From positions 5,394,001-5,458,000 of the forward strand of contig NZ_CP020105.1 in NCBI RefSeq assembly GCF_002067135.1: 64,000 nt of DNA, written 5' to 3'. Below the pieces are notes generated by a model. It was given only the letters and a program-made list of their open reading frames with translations. It was not told where the DNA came from and made no database searches. Below, piece after piece: positions 16,619 to 25,081 of this stretch (positions within the stretch are counted from its first letter, which is position 1; each line of letters starts with the position of its first letter). This stretch comes from Spirosoma rigui (lineage in GTDB: Bacteria; Bacteroidota; Bacteroidia; Cytophagales; Spirosomataceae). A program made the translations under genes and the position numbers.

Positions 16619-17431
16619 TCAGTCCTTCATTCCCGACGTAGCCATACTGCGAATAAAGTGTTTCTGGAAAAATAAGTACAAGACCACAATGGGTACGGCA
16701 AGCATCACGGCAGCCGCGATCTTGACCCCTAACTGCGCGTCGGCCCGGCCCCCAACCGAAAACAGCGTTACCAGTTGGGGCATGGTCATGGTTGGTTCGT
16801 CGCGGATCACGATCAGCGGCCACAATGCTTCGTTCCAGAGTCCCATGAATGTCAGGATCGTAATGGTCAGTACAGTGGGCAGGATATTGGGAACGAGAAT
16901 CTGGAAAATAATCCGCAGTTCCCCCGCCCCGTCCATCCGGGCCGCATCGATCAGGGATTGGGGTAAGCCCTGAAACGCCTGCCGGAACAGCAGCACCGAC
17001 AGCGAACTGAGCGCAAACGGTACCACCAGCGCGAAATACGTATCGACCCACCCGAGCCGTACCATGGTGATATAATTGGGAATGAGTGTAATCTGAAACG
17101 GCAGGGTCATCGTAAAAATGATGAGGTAGAAGATGGCATTGCGGCCCACAAAGTCGAGCCGGGCGAGTGCGTACCCCACCATTGCTCCCGATACCAGCAC
17201 CAGGCTCGTGGTTAAGATGGCCACGAAGGCGCTGTTCAGAAACGCCCGCCCCAGCGGAATCTTGGTGAATACCGTTGCGTAGTTCGACCACGTGAACCCC
17301 TCCGGCAGCAGCACCAGCGAACCGAGCCCGCTCTCCGACGACAGCGACGCGCTCACCATCCAGACGAACGGGTAAACGAATGACAATGCCGCCAGGGTGA
17401 GCAGTATGTATTTAAGAATAGTCTGGGCCAT
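16619..17431 (-). CDS. ABC sugar importer permease, MalG type
   Basis: This is the inner-membrane permease of the binding-protein-dependent transport family (270 residues, six helices). The cytoplasmic EAA-type loop that docks on the ATPase reads DAARMDGAGELRIIFQILVP. The N-terminal helix is YILLTLAALSFVYPFVWMVS. The C-terminus FIRSMATSGMKD matches the MalG-type ending. It follows the MalF-type gene after a 42 bp gap and forms the second half of the membrane channel. Confidence 0.92.
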   Translation of the reverse strand: MAQTILKYILLTLAALSFVYPFVWMVSASLSSESGLGSLVLLPEGFTWSNYATVFTKIPLGRAFLNSAFVAILTTSLVLVSGAMVGYALARLDFVGRNAIFYLIIFTMTLPFQITLIPNYITMVRLGWVDTYFALVVPFALSSLSVLLFRQAFQGLPQSLIDAARMDGAGELRIIFQILVPNILPTVLTITILTFMGLWNEALWPLIVIRDEPTMTMPQLVTLFSVGGRADAQLGVKIAAAVMLAVPIVVLYLFFQKHFIRSMATSGMKD

Positions 17432-17473
17432 AGTTATGTCTTACTGCTCGAACCCCTGCCAGGGTTTCGCTCG

Positions 17474-18325
17474 CTACACGTCCTGTTCAACATATCGTTT
17501 CTGAATGACGACGACGAACAGAATAATCAGCGCGAAACAGAAACCCAGCGTGGCCGAGTAGCCCATGTGGTAGTACTGAAACGCCTGCTTATAGATGTAC
17601 ATCACGGCCGATAAGGTCGTGTTCATTGGGCCACCCTCGGTCATGATATACGGTTCGATAAAGAGCGAGAAGCCGCTGATGGTCGACAGAACGACGACCG
17701 TAAAAATGGTGGGATTGATGATGGGCAGCGTGATGTACCGAAATTTCTGCCAGTTGGTTGCCCCCTCCATGTCGGCGGCTTCGTAGTATTGTTCCGGCAC
17801 GGATTGCAGACCAACGAGAAACAGAATCACGTACAGCCCTACGTTTTTCCAGGTCGCCATCACGGCAATGGAGTACATGGCAATGGCCGGATCGTCGAGC
17901 CAGGCCACACGCGGCAGTGCAACGGCGGTCAGCATCCGGTTCAGGATTCCGGAGTTGTAACTCAGCAACTGCTGCCACAGAATCGTTACCACTACGCCCG
18001 ATACGATGACCGGCAGGAAAAAAGCAGCCCGAAAAAAACTCGCCCCCTGCACCGTCCGGTTCAGGAGTTCGGCCAGGGCCAGGGCCAGCAGTATCTGCAG
18101 CGGTATGTGCACCAGCAGGAACCGTAGCGTGTTCCAGATAGCCTGCCAGAACAGCCGGTCGTTGAGCAGCCGCTCGTAGTTGGCCAGACCAACGTACTGC
18201 ATGGGCGAGATGATATTCCAGCTATGGAACGTCAGTACGACCGAGAATACCACCGGGAACGCCACAAACACGGCCACATGCAGCAGGTATGGCGAAACGA
18301 GTAGATAAGGCGTCAGCTTTTTCAT
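17474..18325 (-). CDS. ABC sugar importer permease, MalF type
   Basis: This is the first permease subunit, 283 residues from ATG 18325. The 15 codons open upstream of that ATG (to 18370) are non-conserved and reach nearly to the preceding stop, so the later start is preferred. Six helices are predicted. The EAA-type loop reads YEAADMEGATNWQKFRYITL. The segment TVVVLSTISGFSLFIEPYIM precedes TEGGPMNTT, a typical MalF/UgpA-type signature. It partners the MalG-type protein. Confidence 0.92.
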   Translation of the reverse strand: MKKLTPYLLVSPYLLHVAVFVAFPVVFSVVLTFHSWNIISPMQYVGLANYERLLNDRLFWQAIWNTLRFLLVHIPLQILLALALAELLNRTVQGASFFRAAFFLPVIVSGVVVTILWQQLLSYNSGILNRMLTAVALPRVAWLDDPAIAMYSIAVMATWKNVGLYVILFLVGLQSVPEQYYEAADMEGATNWQKFRYITLPIINPTIFTVVVLSTISGFSLFIEPYIMTEGGPMNTTLSAVMYIYKQAFQYYHMGYSATLGFCFALIILFVVVIQKRYVEQDV

Positions 18326-18378
18326 AGGCAAAGGGTACGTTATTGAGTGAGTGCCCGCAGGATACTCCATTCATCCAC

Positions 18379-19689
18379 TCAATTAACCACCTGTTCACTC
18401 AGTAACAGTACGTCTACGGCCCTGGCCGCGTCGGCAATGGCCGCTTCGGGTGTCTTTTTGTTGAAAATAACGCAGGCTTCGTACTCCTGCGAAATAATGT
18501 CAAATACTTCTACGATCAGTTCGCTATTGTCCACGCCTTTAATATAGCTCGCCTGCCTGGCGAAAGGCTGCAAACGCGGGTGCTGCCGCAGAAAGGGGGC
18601 AAAATAAGGATCGCTATCCAGTCTTTTCCGGCGTGGAAACTGGCCGGTCAGTTCCAGCAGTCGTAAGTCGCCGGGCCGATCGACCAGCGTCCGGACGAAC
18701 TCCCAGGCTGCCTGTGGGTCGCGGCAGGTGTTGAAAATGACAATGTTTTTAGGATCGCCATAGGTATAAACAGGGCCGGTATGCCCATCGGGTACAGGCA
18801 TGGGAAAAGAGCCGTAGTCAAACCCAGCGTCTTTATATTTTTCCAGAAACTCAACGGTCCACGGCCCCGTAAACTGCGAGGCTATACGCTGGGCCAGAAA
18901 CGGGTCGCGTGTGGCCGAGAGCCGTTCCTTGGCAAAGTAATTTTCGCGGTAGAGCGTTTGCAGAAACCGGAATACCTCAACGGCATACCGGTTATTAAAC
19001 GCAGCTTTCGACCGTCCGTCGGCCCCCCGGCTCAGCAAGGGCGCTCCATTCGACGCGGCCAGGTAGAGCGGGTAGAAGTTGAACAGCCGCTGGTACCAGA
19101 TGGCTTTTACTTCGGTATAGCCCAGCCACTGGTCTACGTAGCCATCGCCATCCTTGTCCTGTTTGAGCTGTCGCCCGGCGTCGGTATAGGTGCTATACGT
19201 ATAGGGAGCACCCTTGCCGGTATTCTTCTCCATCAGACGGGTATTGCAGAACAGCATGATCGGATTTACTTTCCAGGGTACCTGATAGATGTGCCCATCC
19301 GACGACGTTATCTCCCGAATCACGGCGCTGTCGCAGCGGGCACTGATAAACTCCCGAAAACCGTTGAGCGTATCGAGCGGCACCAGCACCTTTGCTTTGG
19401 CGTACATTTCGACGCTACCCTGCCACATGTTGGCGTAAATATCGGGCGTGGTCTTGCCCACCACCGACGCCAGGATAATCTCCTCACTCGACTGTCCTTC
19501 GGGAATGGGCTGGTAACGTAGTGGTTTGTCGGGGCGGCTACGCTGCCAGCTTTTGGTAAACTCCTGCGCAAACGTGATCTCCCCCGCGTTGTTCGAGCAC
19601 CAGAAGGTCAGTGTCCGTGACTGGCTGGTCTCATCGCGCTGGCAGGCGGCAAAAAGCAACAAAATCAAAATAATGTACCTAGGCATCAC
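18379..19689 (-). CDS. Sugar-binding lipoprotein of ABC importer
   Basis: This 436-residue extracellular solute-binding protein (family 1 type) has a lipobox LLFAAC with the lipidated Cys at residue 16. The mature start TLTFWCSNNAGEITFAQEF and the later YANMWQGSVEMYAKAKVLV are typical of this binding-protein class. An insertion with DKDGDGYVDQ looks like a calcium-binding loop. It is the promoter-proximal gene of a five-gene unit (binding protein, MalF, MalG, barrel protein, ATPase). Bacteroidota generally import sugars by SusCD and MFS systems, so a full ABC sugar importer is noteworthy. The substrate cannot be told from sequence. Confidence 0.9.
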   Translation of the reverse strand: MMPRYIILILLLFAACQRDETSQSRTLTFWCSNNAGEITFAQEFTKSWQRSRPDKPLRYQPIPEGQSSEEIILASVVGKTTPDIYANMWQGSVEMYAKAKVLVPLDTLNGFREFISARCDSAVIREITSSDGHIYQVPWKVNPIMLFCNTRLMEKNTGKGAPYTYSTYTDAGRQLKQDKDGDGYVDQWLGYTEVKAIWYQRLFNFYPLYLAASNGAPLLSRGADGRSKAAFNNRYAVEVFRFLQTLYRENYFAKERLSATRDPFLAQRIASQFTGPWTVEFLEKYKDAGFDYGSFPMPVPDGHTGPVYTYGDPKNIVIFNTCRDPQAAWEFVRTLVDRPGDLRLLELTGQFPRRKRLDSDPYFAPFLRQHPRLQPFARQASYIKGVDNSELIVEVFDIISQEYEACVIFNKKTPEAAIADAARAVDVLLLSEQVVN

Positions 19690-20011
19690 TGGTTGAGTCG
19701 ACGAATGGTATAACCGGACAATACGTCATTCGTTGTAGCGGCAATGTAGGACTTTCCGGCGTTAGAACGCGATTTTATCTATTTACCTCGTAACAACGCC
19801 GTTTTTTAACCGGCGCTTCACCCGAAAAATAGCGGAGTACGATTCGTGCTCGGGCGTCGACCCATACCTTTCCCAGACGGGCTGAGAGTCAATAAATCCG
19901 ATCAGACAAGGGACTGGACGGCCCTGACTGCGGTCCATTTTCGGGTACGTTTCCCAAGCGAACGGGCATACTTTAGGTTTGAAATCCGCCCCTCACCTGC
20001 TAACTTGCGGT
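19690..20011. other. Divergent promoter region of the ABC operon and dnaX
   Basis: This 322 bp gap holds no recognised gene. A TACTTTAG element at 19969-19976, one base off the Bacteroidota -7 consensus TAnnTTTG, lies about 35 bases before the dnaX start. No matching -33 element was found. A 5-bp inverted repeat (CGCCG...CGGCG) lies near 19796-19814. Confidence 0.45.
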
Positions 20012-21943
20012 ATGGAAAATTTCGTGGTCTCGGCCCGCAAGTACCGCCCCGCTACGTTCGACACCGTGGTGGGACAGGAGCACATTACTACTACGCTTAA
20101 GAACGCAATCAGGACCAATCACTTAGCGTCGGCGTTTTTGTTTTGTGGACCCCGTGGGGTGGGAAAAACGACCTGTGCCCGGATTCTGGCTAAAACCATC
20201 AATTGTCAGAACCTCACCGCCGAGGGTGAAGCCTGCGACACCTGCGAGTCCTGCGTGAGCTTCAACCAGAATGCATCGTTCAACATCCACGAACTGGATG
20301 CGGCTTCCAACAACTCGGTCGAGGACATCCGGAACCTGATCGACCAGGTCCGGTATCCACCCCAGTCGGGCAAGTACAAGATCTATATTATCGACGAGGT
20401 ACACATGCTCTCGTCGGCAGCTTTCAACGCGTTTCTGAAAACGCTGGAAGAGCCACCCTCCTACGCCATTTTCATCCTGGCGACAACGGAGAAACACAAA
20501 ATTCTGCCCACGATCCTGTCGCGCTGCCAGATATTCGACTTCAACCGGATTCAGCCGCAGCACATTGCCGATCACCTGGCGGGTATTGCCGGCAAAGAAG
20601 GGATTACGGCCGAGAGCGAAGCCCTCGACCTGATTGCGCAAAAAGCCGACGGTGGTTTACGGGATGCCCTGTCGATGTTCGACCTCAACGTAACGTTCGC
20701 GGCCGATCGGGTTATCCGGTATAAGGAAGTGCTGGATAATCTGCATATCCTCGATTACGATTATTATTTCAAACTGACCGATCTGCTGCTGGCCGGCAAC
20801 CTTCCGCAAAGCCTGCTGACGGTCGACGAGATTCTGCGCAAGGGTTTCGACGGGCACCAGTTTGTGGTTGGCCTGTGCCGCCACTTCCGTGACCTGCTGG
20901 TCTGCAAAGATGCCGCTACGGTGCAGCTGCTGCAGGTAACCGAGAACGTTCGGCGGCAGTACCTCGATCAGGCAGCCCGCGCCCCGATGTCGTTTCTGCT
21001 GTCGGCGCTGAGCATCGGCGGGCAGTGCGATATGAACTACAAGCAGGCCAAAGACCAGCGGCTGCACACGGAGTTGTGGCTGATGAAGCTGGCTAACCTG
21101 CGCAACCTGCTCAACTGGGAAGCCCTGCCGGAGTTATCCGTCGGTGGTGGACCGGCGCGGGTAAGTATCCCCATTGCGGCCGACCCATCGGCCGCCGAAA
21201 AAAAAAACGGCAGTCCAGTATCCAGCAGCCCGCAGCCCTCAGCTGAGCCCCTCGTAGTCAGCGGAACGTCATCCGAGGACAACCAGCCGGTGGCAACGCA
21301 CCCAATTACGAGTGAACCCGTCAACGGCTATCAGGTGACCCAACCGGTTGTCATCGTCACCACACCCGTCGCCGACAGCAAGCCAGCCGGGTCGATAGCG
21401 CCCCCCACGCCGGGTAGCAGCCTGGCGGGAACGCCCCAACCGGTACGGCCGCAGATTGCGCCCCTACCCCGTCCGGCCACCAGTCGGCTGCGCTCGACCG
21501 TATCACTCACGTCGGGCCCCCTTCAAACGGCCACAGTCGATGAGGACACGCAGGTGGCTGTGCCCACCCGCCCCGACAAATCGTTCGACTTTGAGGAGTT
21601 GCAGGATAACTGGCGGGCGTTCGCTAAACTTCGGCTTCAGCAGATTGACTCAGCGACTGAACAGCTGGTGCTAAACCGGGCGCTCACGCTGGACGGCACG
21701 ACCATTCATATCACCCTCGACAACACCCTGCAGGTTGGGTATCTGACCGAAATAAAGCCGGAGTTGCTGGGTTATCTGCGCGACAAACTTCAGAACAGCA
21801 AAATAGCGCTGGAGCATACCGTTACCCAGCAGGAGGTAAAAAAAATGATTTACAGCTCGCAGGATAAGTACAACTTCCTGGCCGACAAAAATCCGGCTCT
21901 GCATGAGCTGCGAAAAGTGCTCAACCTGGAGGTCGATTACTAA
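20012..21943 (+). CDS. dnaX: DNA polymerase III subunit tau (and probable gamma)
   Basis: DnaX is the clamp-loader ATPase. The 643-residue protein starts at ATG 20012 (MENFVVSARKYRPATFD). An upstream TTG-initiated extension from 19979 is rejected. The AAA+ domain has Walker A GPRGVGKTT, a four-Cys zinc module (INCQ, then CDTCESC), Walker B YIIDEVHMLSSAAF and sensor LATTEKHKI. Domain III ends near residue 370. A disordered Pro/Thr/Ser-rich linker then leads to the C-terminal tau domain. At residues 396-399 an uninterrupted A10 run sits exactly at the gamma/tau boundary, and both alternative frames stop within 20 codons. The stop overlaps the convergent TPR gene by 4 bp. Confidence 0.96.
   Translation: MENFVVSARKYRPATFDTVVGQEHITTTLKNAIRTNHLASAFLFCGPRGVGKTTCARILAKTINCQNLTAEGEACDTCESCVSFNQNASFNIHELDAASNNSVEDIRNLIDQVRYPPQSGKYKIYIIDEVHMLSSAAFNAFLKTLEEPPSYAIFILATTEKHKILPTILSRCQIFDFNRIQPQHIADHLAGIAGKEGITAESEALDLIAQKADGGLRDALSMFDLNVTFAADRVIRYKEVLDNLHILDYDYYFKLTDLLLAGNLPQSLLTVDEILRKGFDGHQFVVGLCRHFRDLLVCKDAATVQLLQVTENVRRQYLDQAARAPMSFLLSALSIGGQCDMNYKQAKDQRLHTELWLMKLANLRNLLNWEALPELSVGGGPARVSIPIAADPSAAEKKNGSPVSSSPQPSAEPLVVSGTSSEDNQPVATHPITSEPVNGYQVTQPVVIVTTPVADSKPAGSIAPPTPGSSLAGTPQPVRPQIAPLPRPATSRLRSTVSLTSGPLQTATVDEDTQVAVPTRPDKSFDFEELQDNWRAFAKLRLQQIDSATEQLVLNRALTLDGTTIHITLDNTLQVGYLTEIKPELLGYLRDKLQNSKIALEHTVTQQEVKKMIYSSQDKYNFLADKNPALHELRKVLNLEVDY
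21198..21207 (+). other. A10 slippage or frameshift site in dnaX
   Basis: Ten consecutive A follow GCCG within codons GAA AAA AAA AAC. One added A (or a -1 shift) ends at TGA 21244-21246, giving about 411 residues. One lost A (or +1) ends at TAG 21255-21257, giving about 414 residues. Thermus dnaX uses transcriptional slippage on A9, and E. coli uses ribosomal frameshifting on A AAA AAG, to make gamma. Use of this site here is an inference. Confidence 0.65.
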
Positions 21944-23049
21944 CCCCGGTAGGACTTCGCTTCTTTAATCAGCCCTTTGTATTGACCTATACTGAGGGCT
22001 TTTTTGTAGAACGTCTTGGCGCCGTTGCGGTCGTTGGCGCGGGCGGCAATGCGGGCCAGTCCGGCGTAGGCCATGGCGTGGTATTCTTTAGTATATGGAT
22101 CGTTGAATGGTAGCCTAAGCGCCGTCTGGTACGATTCAGCCGCAGCTTTGTCGTTTTTGTCGGCCTGTTCTTCCAGCATTCCCTCAAACATATTGACCGC
22201 CATGGGCACTAGTTTGTGATTGATCTGTTTGAGCCGCTGCACGTAGGGACGGGCTTCGCCGTAACGGCCTGCCAGCAGCAGGGCCTCCGCATTCGCCATC
22301 ACGAATAACGGGTTGTTGGGGTACTTGTCGGCGAGGTACTTGGTGTACACAACCGCCCGGTTGGGCTGAATCTCGTGCTTGAGCATGATATGAGCCAGCC
22401 AGTAGTTGGCACCGGCCCGCATAAAAAGCCCTCGTTTGGCCGCTACGTCCATTTGTTTGATGCCTTCGGCCATGTCGCCGTCATCGAAGAAGAACATAAA
22501 CGGACGCACGACGGGGTGGTCCATGGGGTACCGTTCGACGTAGTAGTTATAGAGGCCGGTGGTGAAATAAAAATCAGGGCTTTTGTTCAGTAGCTTAAAC
22601 CCGTCTTTCATGTATCCGTACGATTTTCGCGACTCGCTAACCGCTTTCATCGATTCCCCCTGGTTACTGTATAAAGAAGACAGGTAGCTATGCGATGTCA
22701 GCGCAAAGAATACTCCTTCCGGATCCGTATTATCCTTTTCCAGCATCCGTTTTGATAGTTCCAGCCCCTGCTCAGCGGCTTGGATGAACTGCGCCGTGGC
22801 AGCCTTGTTTTCGTGGAGGGGCAGGTACTGCAGTTCGAGTTTGGTCGCCAGCAACACCGGCCCAACCGGATGCTGCGGGTAACGAGCCCGAATCTGCTTT
22901 ATCCGGGTGTCGGCACCCGCAAAGTCAAAATCGTAGATATCATCCAGCGTACTCTGGACACTCTGCTGGAAGCCAGCATCGGTAAACACCTGCGCCGGAG
23001 CCAATAGCGGCAAAAAAATCAGGCAGAGCAAGATTACGTTTTTTCTCAA
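21940..23049 (-). CDS. Exported TPR-repeat protein
   Basis: This 369-residue protein has a signal peptide (MRKNVILLCLIFLPLLAPAQ) and a helical body of tetratricopeptide-like repeats. Among these are YDFDFAGADTRIKQIRARYP, LADKYPNNPLFVMANAEALL and NDRNGAKTFYKKALSIGQYK. No catalytic motif is visible. Proteins of this kind are common in Bacteroidota periplasm and serve as scaffolds; the partner is unknown. The stop codon overlaps the end of dnaX on the other strand. Its promoter region is shared with the divergent M16 peptidase gene, 109 bp away. Confidence 0.75.
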   Translation of the reverse strand: MRKNVILLCLIFLPLLAPAQVFTDAGFQQSVQSTLDDIYDFDFAGADTRIKQIRARYPQHPVGPVLLATKLELQYLPLHENKAATAQFIQAAEQGLELSKRMLEKDNTDPEGVFFALTSHSYLSSLYSNQGESMKAVSESRKSYGYMKDGFKLLNKSPDFYFTTGLYNYYVERYPMDHPVVRPFMFFFDDGDMAEGIKQMDVAAKRGLFMRAGANYWLAHIMLKHEIQPNRAVVYTKYLADKYPNNPLFVMANAEALLLAGRYGEARPYVQRLKQINHKLVPMAVNMFEGMLEEQADKNDKAAAESYQTALRLPFNDPYTKEYHAMAYAGLARIAARANDRNGAKTFYKKALSIGQYKGLIKEAKSYRG

Positions 23050-23079
23050 GGTCGATAACGTTGGTATGCGCAGGCGTCG

Positions 23080-23111
23080 TTTGATTCTATACGGCCATCG
23101 CCGTACTTTTG
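23080..23111 (+). promoter_or_regulatory. Bacteroidota-type sigma-A promoter of the M16 gene
   Basis: TTTG (23080-23083) and TACTTTTG (23104-23111) are separated by 20 bases, matching the known Bacteroidota pattern TTTG-N19-21-TAnnTTTG. The expected start of transcription is 5-10 bases later, leaving a leader of about 40 bases before ATG 23159. Confidence 0.75.
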
Positions 23112-23158
23112 TTTTGCTGCGTATTATCTAACGTGGGCTATACGCAAAAGTTTTATCT

Positions 23159-24406
23159 ATGATTCACTACGATCAGTTTGTGCTGGACAATGGCCTGAAG
23201 GTTTTTGTTCACGAAGATAATTCCACACCCATCGCGGCTGTCAATATCCTTTACAACGTAGGCTCCCGCGACGAGGACCCCAGCCGGACGGGATTTGCCC
23301 ACCTGTTCGAACACCTGATGTTTGGCGGGTCGAAAAACATACCGAGTTACGACGAGCCTCTGCAAAAAGTGGGCGGGGAGAACAACGCGTTTACCAGCCC
23401 CGACATCACCAATTACTACATTACTCTGCCAGCGGCAAACCTGGAAACGGCTTTCTGGCTCGAATCGGACCGGATGCTGAGCCTTTCCTTCGACCCGCAG
23501 GTGCTCGATGTGCAGCAGAAAGTGGTCATCGAAGAGTTCAAGCAGCGTTACCTCAACCAGCCTTACGGTGATGTGTGGCTCAAACTACGGCCACTCGTTT
23601 ATAAGGAGCACCCCTATCGCTGGGCAACGATCGGCAAGGACATCAGCCACATCGAAAACGCCACGCTCGACGATGTGCGGCATTTTTTTTATAAATATTA
23701 CCTCCCCAACAATGCCGTTCTGGTCGTGGCTGGAAACGTAACGACGGAGCAGGTGAAGCAACTGTGCGCTAAATGGTTCGCGCCTATCCCCGCCGGTGAG
23801 CAGTACATCCGGAACGTACCGGTGGAGCCCGTCCAGACCGCAGCCCGCAAGCTGGAGGTGTCGGCCAAAGTGCCGCTCAACGGCCTCTACAAAGCCTACC
23901 ACATGCCCGGTCGTTTTGACCCGGGCTACCAGACGGCCGATTTGCTGAGCGATATGCTGGGACGTAGTAAATCATCGCGGCTGTACCAGCAGCTACTGCG
24001 CGATACCCCCCTATTCAGTAACATAGGCGCTTACCTGACCGCGTCCGACGATCCGGGTCTACTGATCGTGCAGGGTACGCTGAATGAAGGCGTTTCACTC
24101 GAAGAAGCCGATGCCGCGGTGGAATCGGTCGTTGACGATTTTATCAACCAGGCTGTTTCGGAAGACGAGCTGACGAAGGTAAAGAACCAGGCCGAAGCAA
24201 CGCTGGCATTCTCGGAAGTCGAGCTGCTGAACCGGGCCATGAACCTGGCCTTTGCCGCCAACGCGGGCGATCCCGAACTCGTTAATCAGGAAGCCGCCCA
24301 GATTCAGGCCGTTACGCCAGAGGGCGTGCAGGCCATGGCCCGGCAGGTGCTGCGCAGGGAAAACAGCTCGACGCTGTACTACCGACGCGAAGAAGCGACC
24401 GCTTAG
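23159..24406 (+). CDS. M16 family zinc peptidase
   Basis: This 415-residue single-copy M16B-type protease (pitrilysin/processing-peptidase family) has the inverted zinc motif H48-L-F-E51-H52 in GFAHLFEHLMFGG. The downstream Glu ligand lies in VVIEEFKQRY. The flanking FTSPDITNYYITLP and LESDRMLSLSF are typical. There is no signal peptide, so it should act in the cytoplasm or be released by other means. M16B enzymes often pair with a second, inactive subunit, but none is adjacent. It is expressed from its own promoter at 23080-23111. Confidence 0.92.
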   Translation: MIHYDQFVLDNGLKVFVHEDNSTPIAAVNILYNVGSRDEDPSRTGFAHLFEHLMFGGSKNIPSYDEPLQKVGGENNAFTSPDITNYYITLPAANLETAFWLESDRMLSLSFDPQVLDVQQKVVIEEFKQRYLNQPYGDVWLKLRPLVYKEHPYRWATIGKDISHIENATLDDVRHFFYKYYLPNNAVLVVAGNVTTEQVKQLCAKWFAPIPAGEQYIRNVPVEPVQTAARKLEVSAKVPLNGLYKAYHMPGRFDPGYQTADLLSDMLGRSKSSRLYQQLLRDTPLFSNIGAYLTASDDPGLLIVQGTLNEGVSLEEADAAVESVVDDFINQAVSEDELTKVKNQAEATLAFSEVELLNRAMNLAFAANAGDPELVNQEAAQIQAVTPEGVQAMARQVLRRENSSTLYYRREEATA

Positions 24407-24559
24407 GCTATTACTCCTCTGGACGGCAGATAGCGACCGATACCTCAATAGATTTTAGGCTATCCGCTGTTGACGAGGGGCAATCATTGACACAGTACAT
24501 TCTGAACCAAAAGCAAGGCCTTTCTTCCATAAGATGGTCTCACCCCATCGAGTCAATCA

Positions 24560-25039
24560 ATGAAAATCCGCGTAGGACAAGGGTACGACGTGCATAAACT
24601 GGTAGAAGGTCACCCCTTCTGGCTGGGCGGCATTCAGATTCCACACACCCACGGTGCCTTCGGCCACTCCGACGCCGATGTTGTTTGCCACGTTCTCTGC
24701 GATGCGCTGCTGGGAGCCGCCAACATGCGCAATATAGGGTACCACTTTTCGGATAAAGACCCGCGCTGGAAGGGTGTCGACAGCAAAGTGCTGCTCGCCG
24801 AAGTACTGCGAATGGTCCGGGCTGCCGGCTACGAAGTCTCAAACGTCGACGTAACGGTGGTGTTGCAGGAGCCAAAGCTAAACCCCCACATACCAGCCAT
24901 GAAAGCGTGTCTGGCGGGCGTTATGGCTATTCCCGAAGAGGACATATCCATTAAAGCCACCACTTCCGAACACCTCGGCTTTGTGGGTCGGCAGGAAGGC
25001 ATTGCCGCTCATTGCGTTGCGTTGATTATAAAAGACTAG
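24560..25039 (+). CDS. ispF: 2-C-methyl-D-erythritol 2,4-cyclodiphosphate synthase
   Basis: IspF catalyses the fifth step of the MEP isoprenoid pathway, cyclising CDP-ME 2-phosphate to MEcPP with release of CMP. The 159-residue length is normal. The zinc ligands D10 and H12 (GYDVHKL) and H44 (VCHVLCDALLGAA) are present, with FGHSDADVV before the third. The family signature near the C-terminus reads KATTSEHLGFVGRQEG. It stands at the head of a codirectional gene run; the next gene begins 42 bp later. Confidence 0.97.
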   Translation: MKIRVGQGYDVHKLVEGHPFWLGGIQIPHTHGAFGHSDADVVCHVLCDALLGAANMRNIGYHFSDKDPRWKGVDSKVLLAEVLRMVRAAGYEVSNVDVTVVLQEPKLNPHIPAMKACLAGVMAIPEEDISIKATTSEHLGFVGRQEGIAAHCVALIIKD

Positions 25040-25081
25040 CTGAACCACTTTACCAGGCATACCCACTCACAGCGTCAAGCG

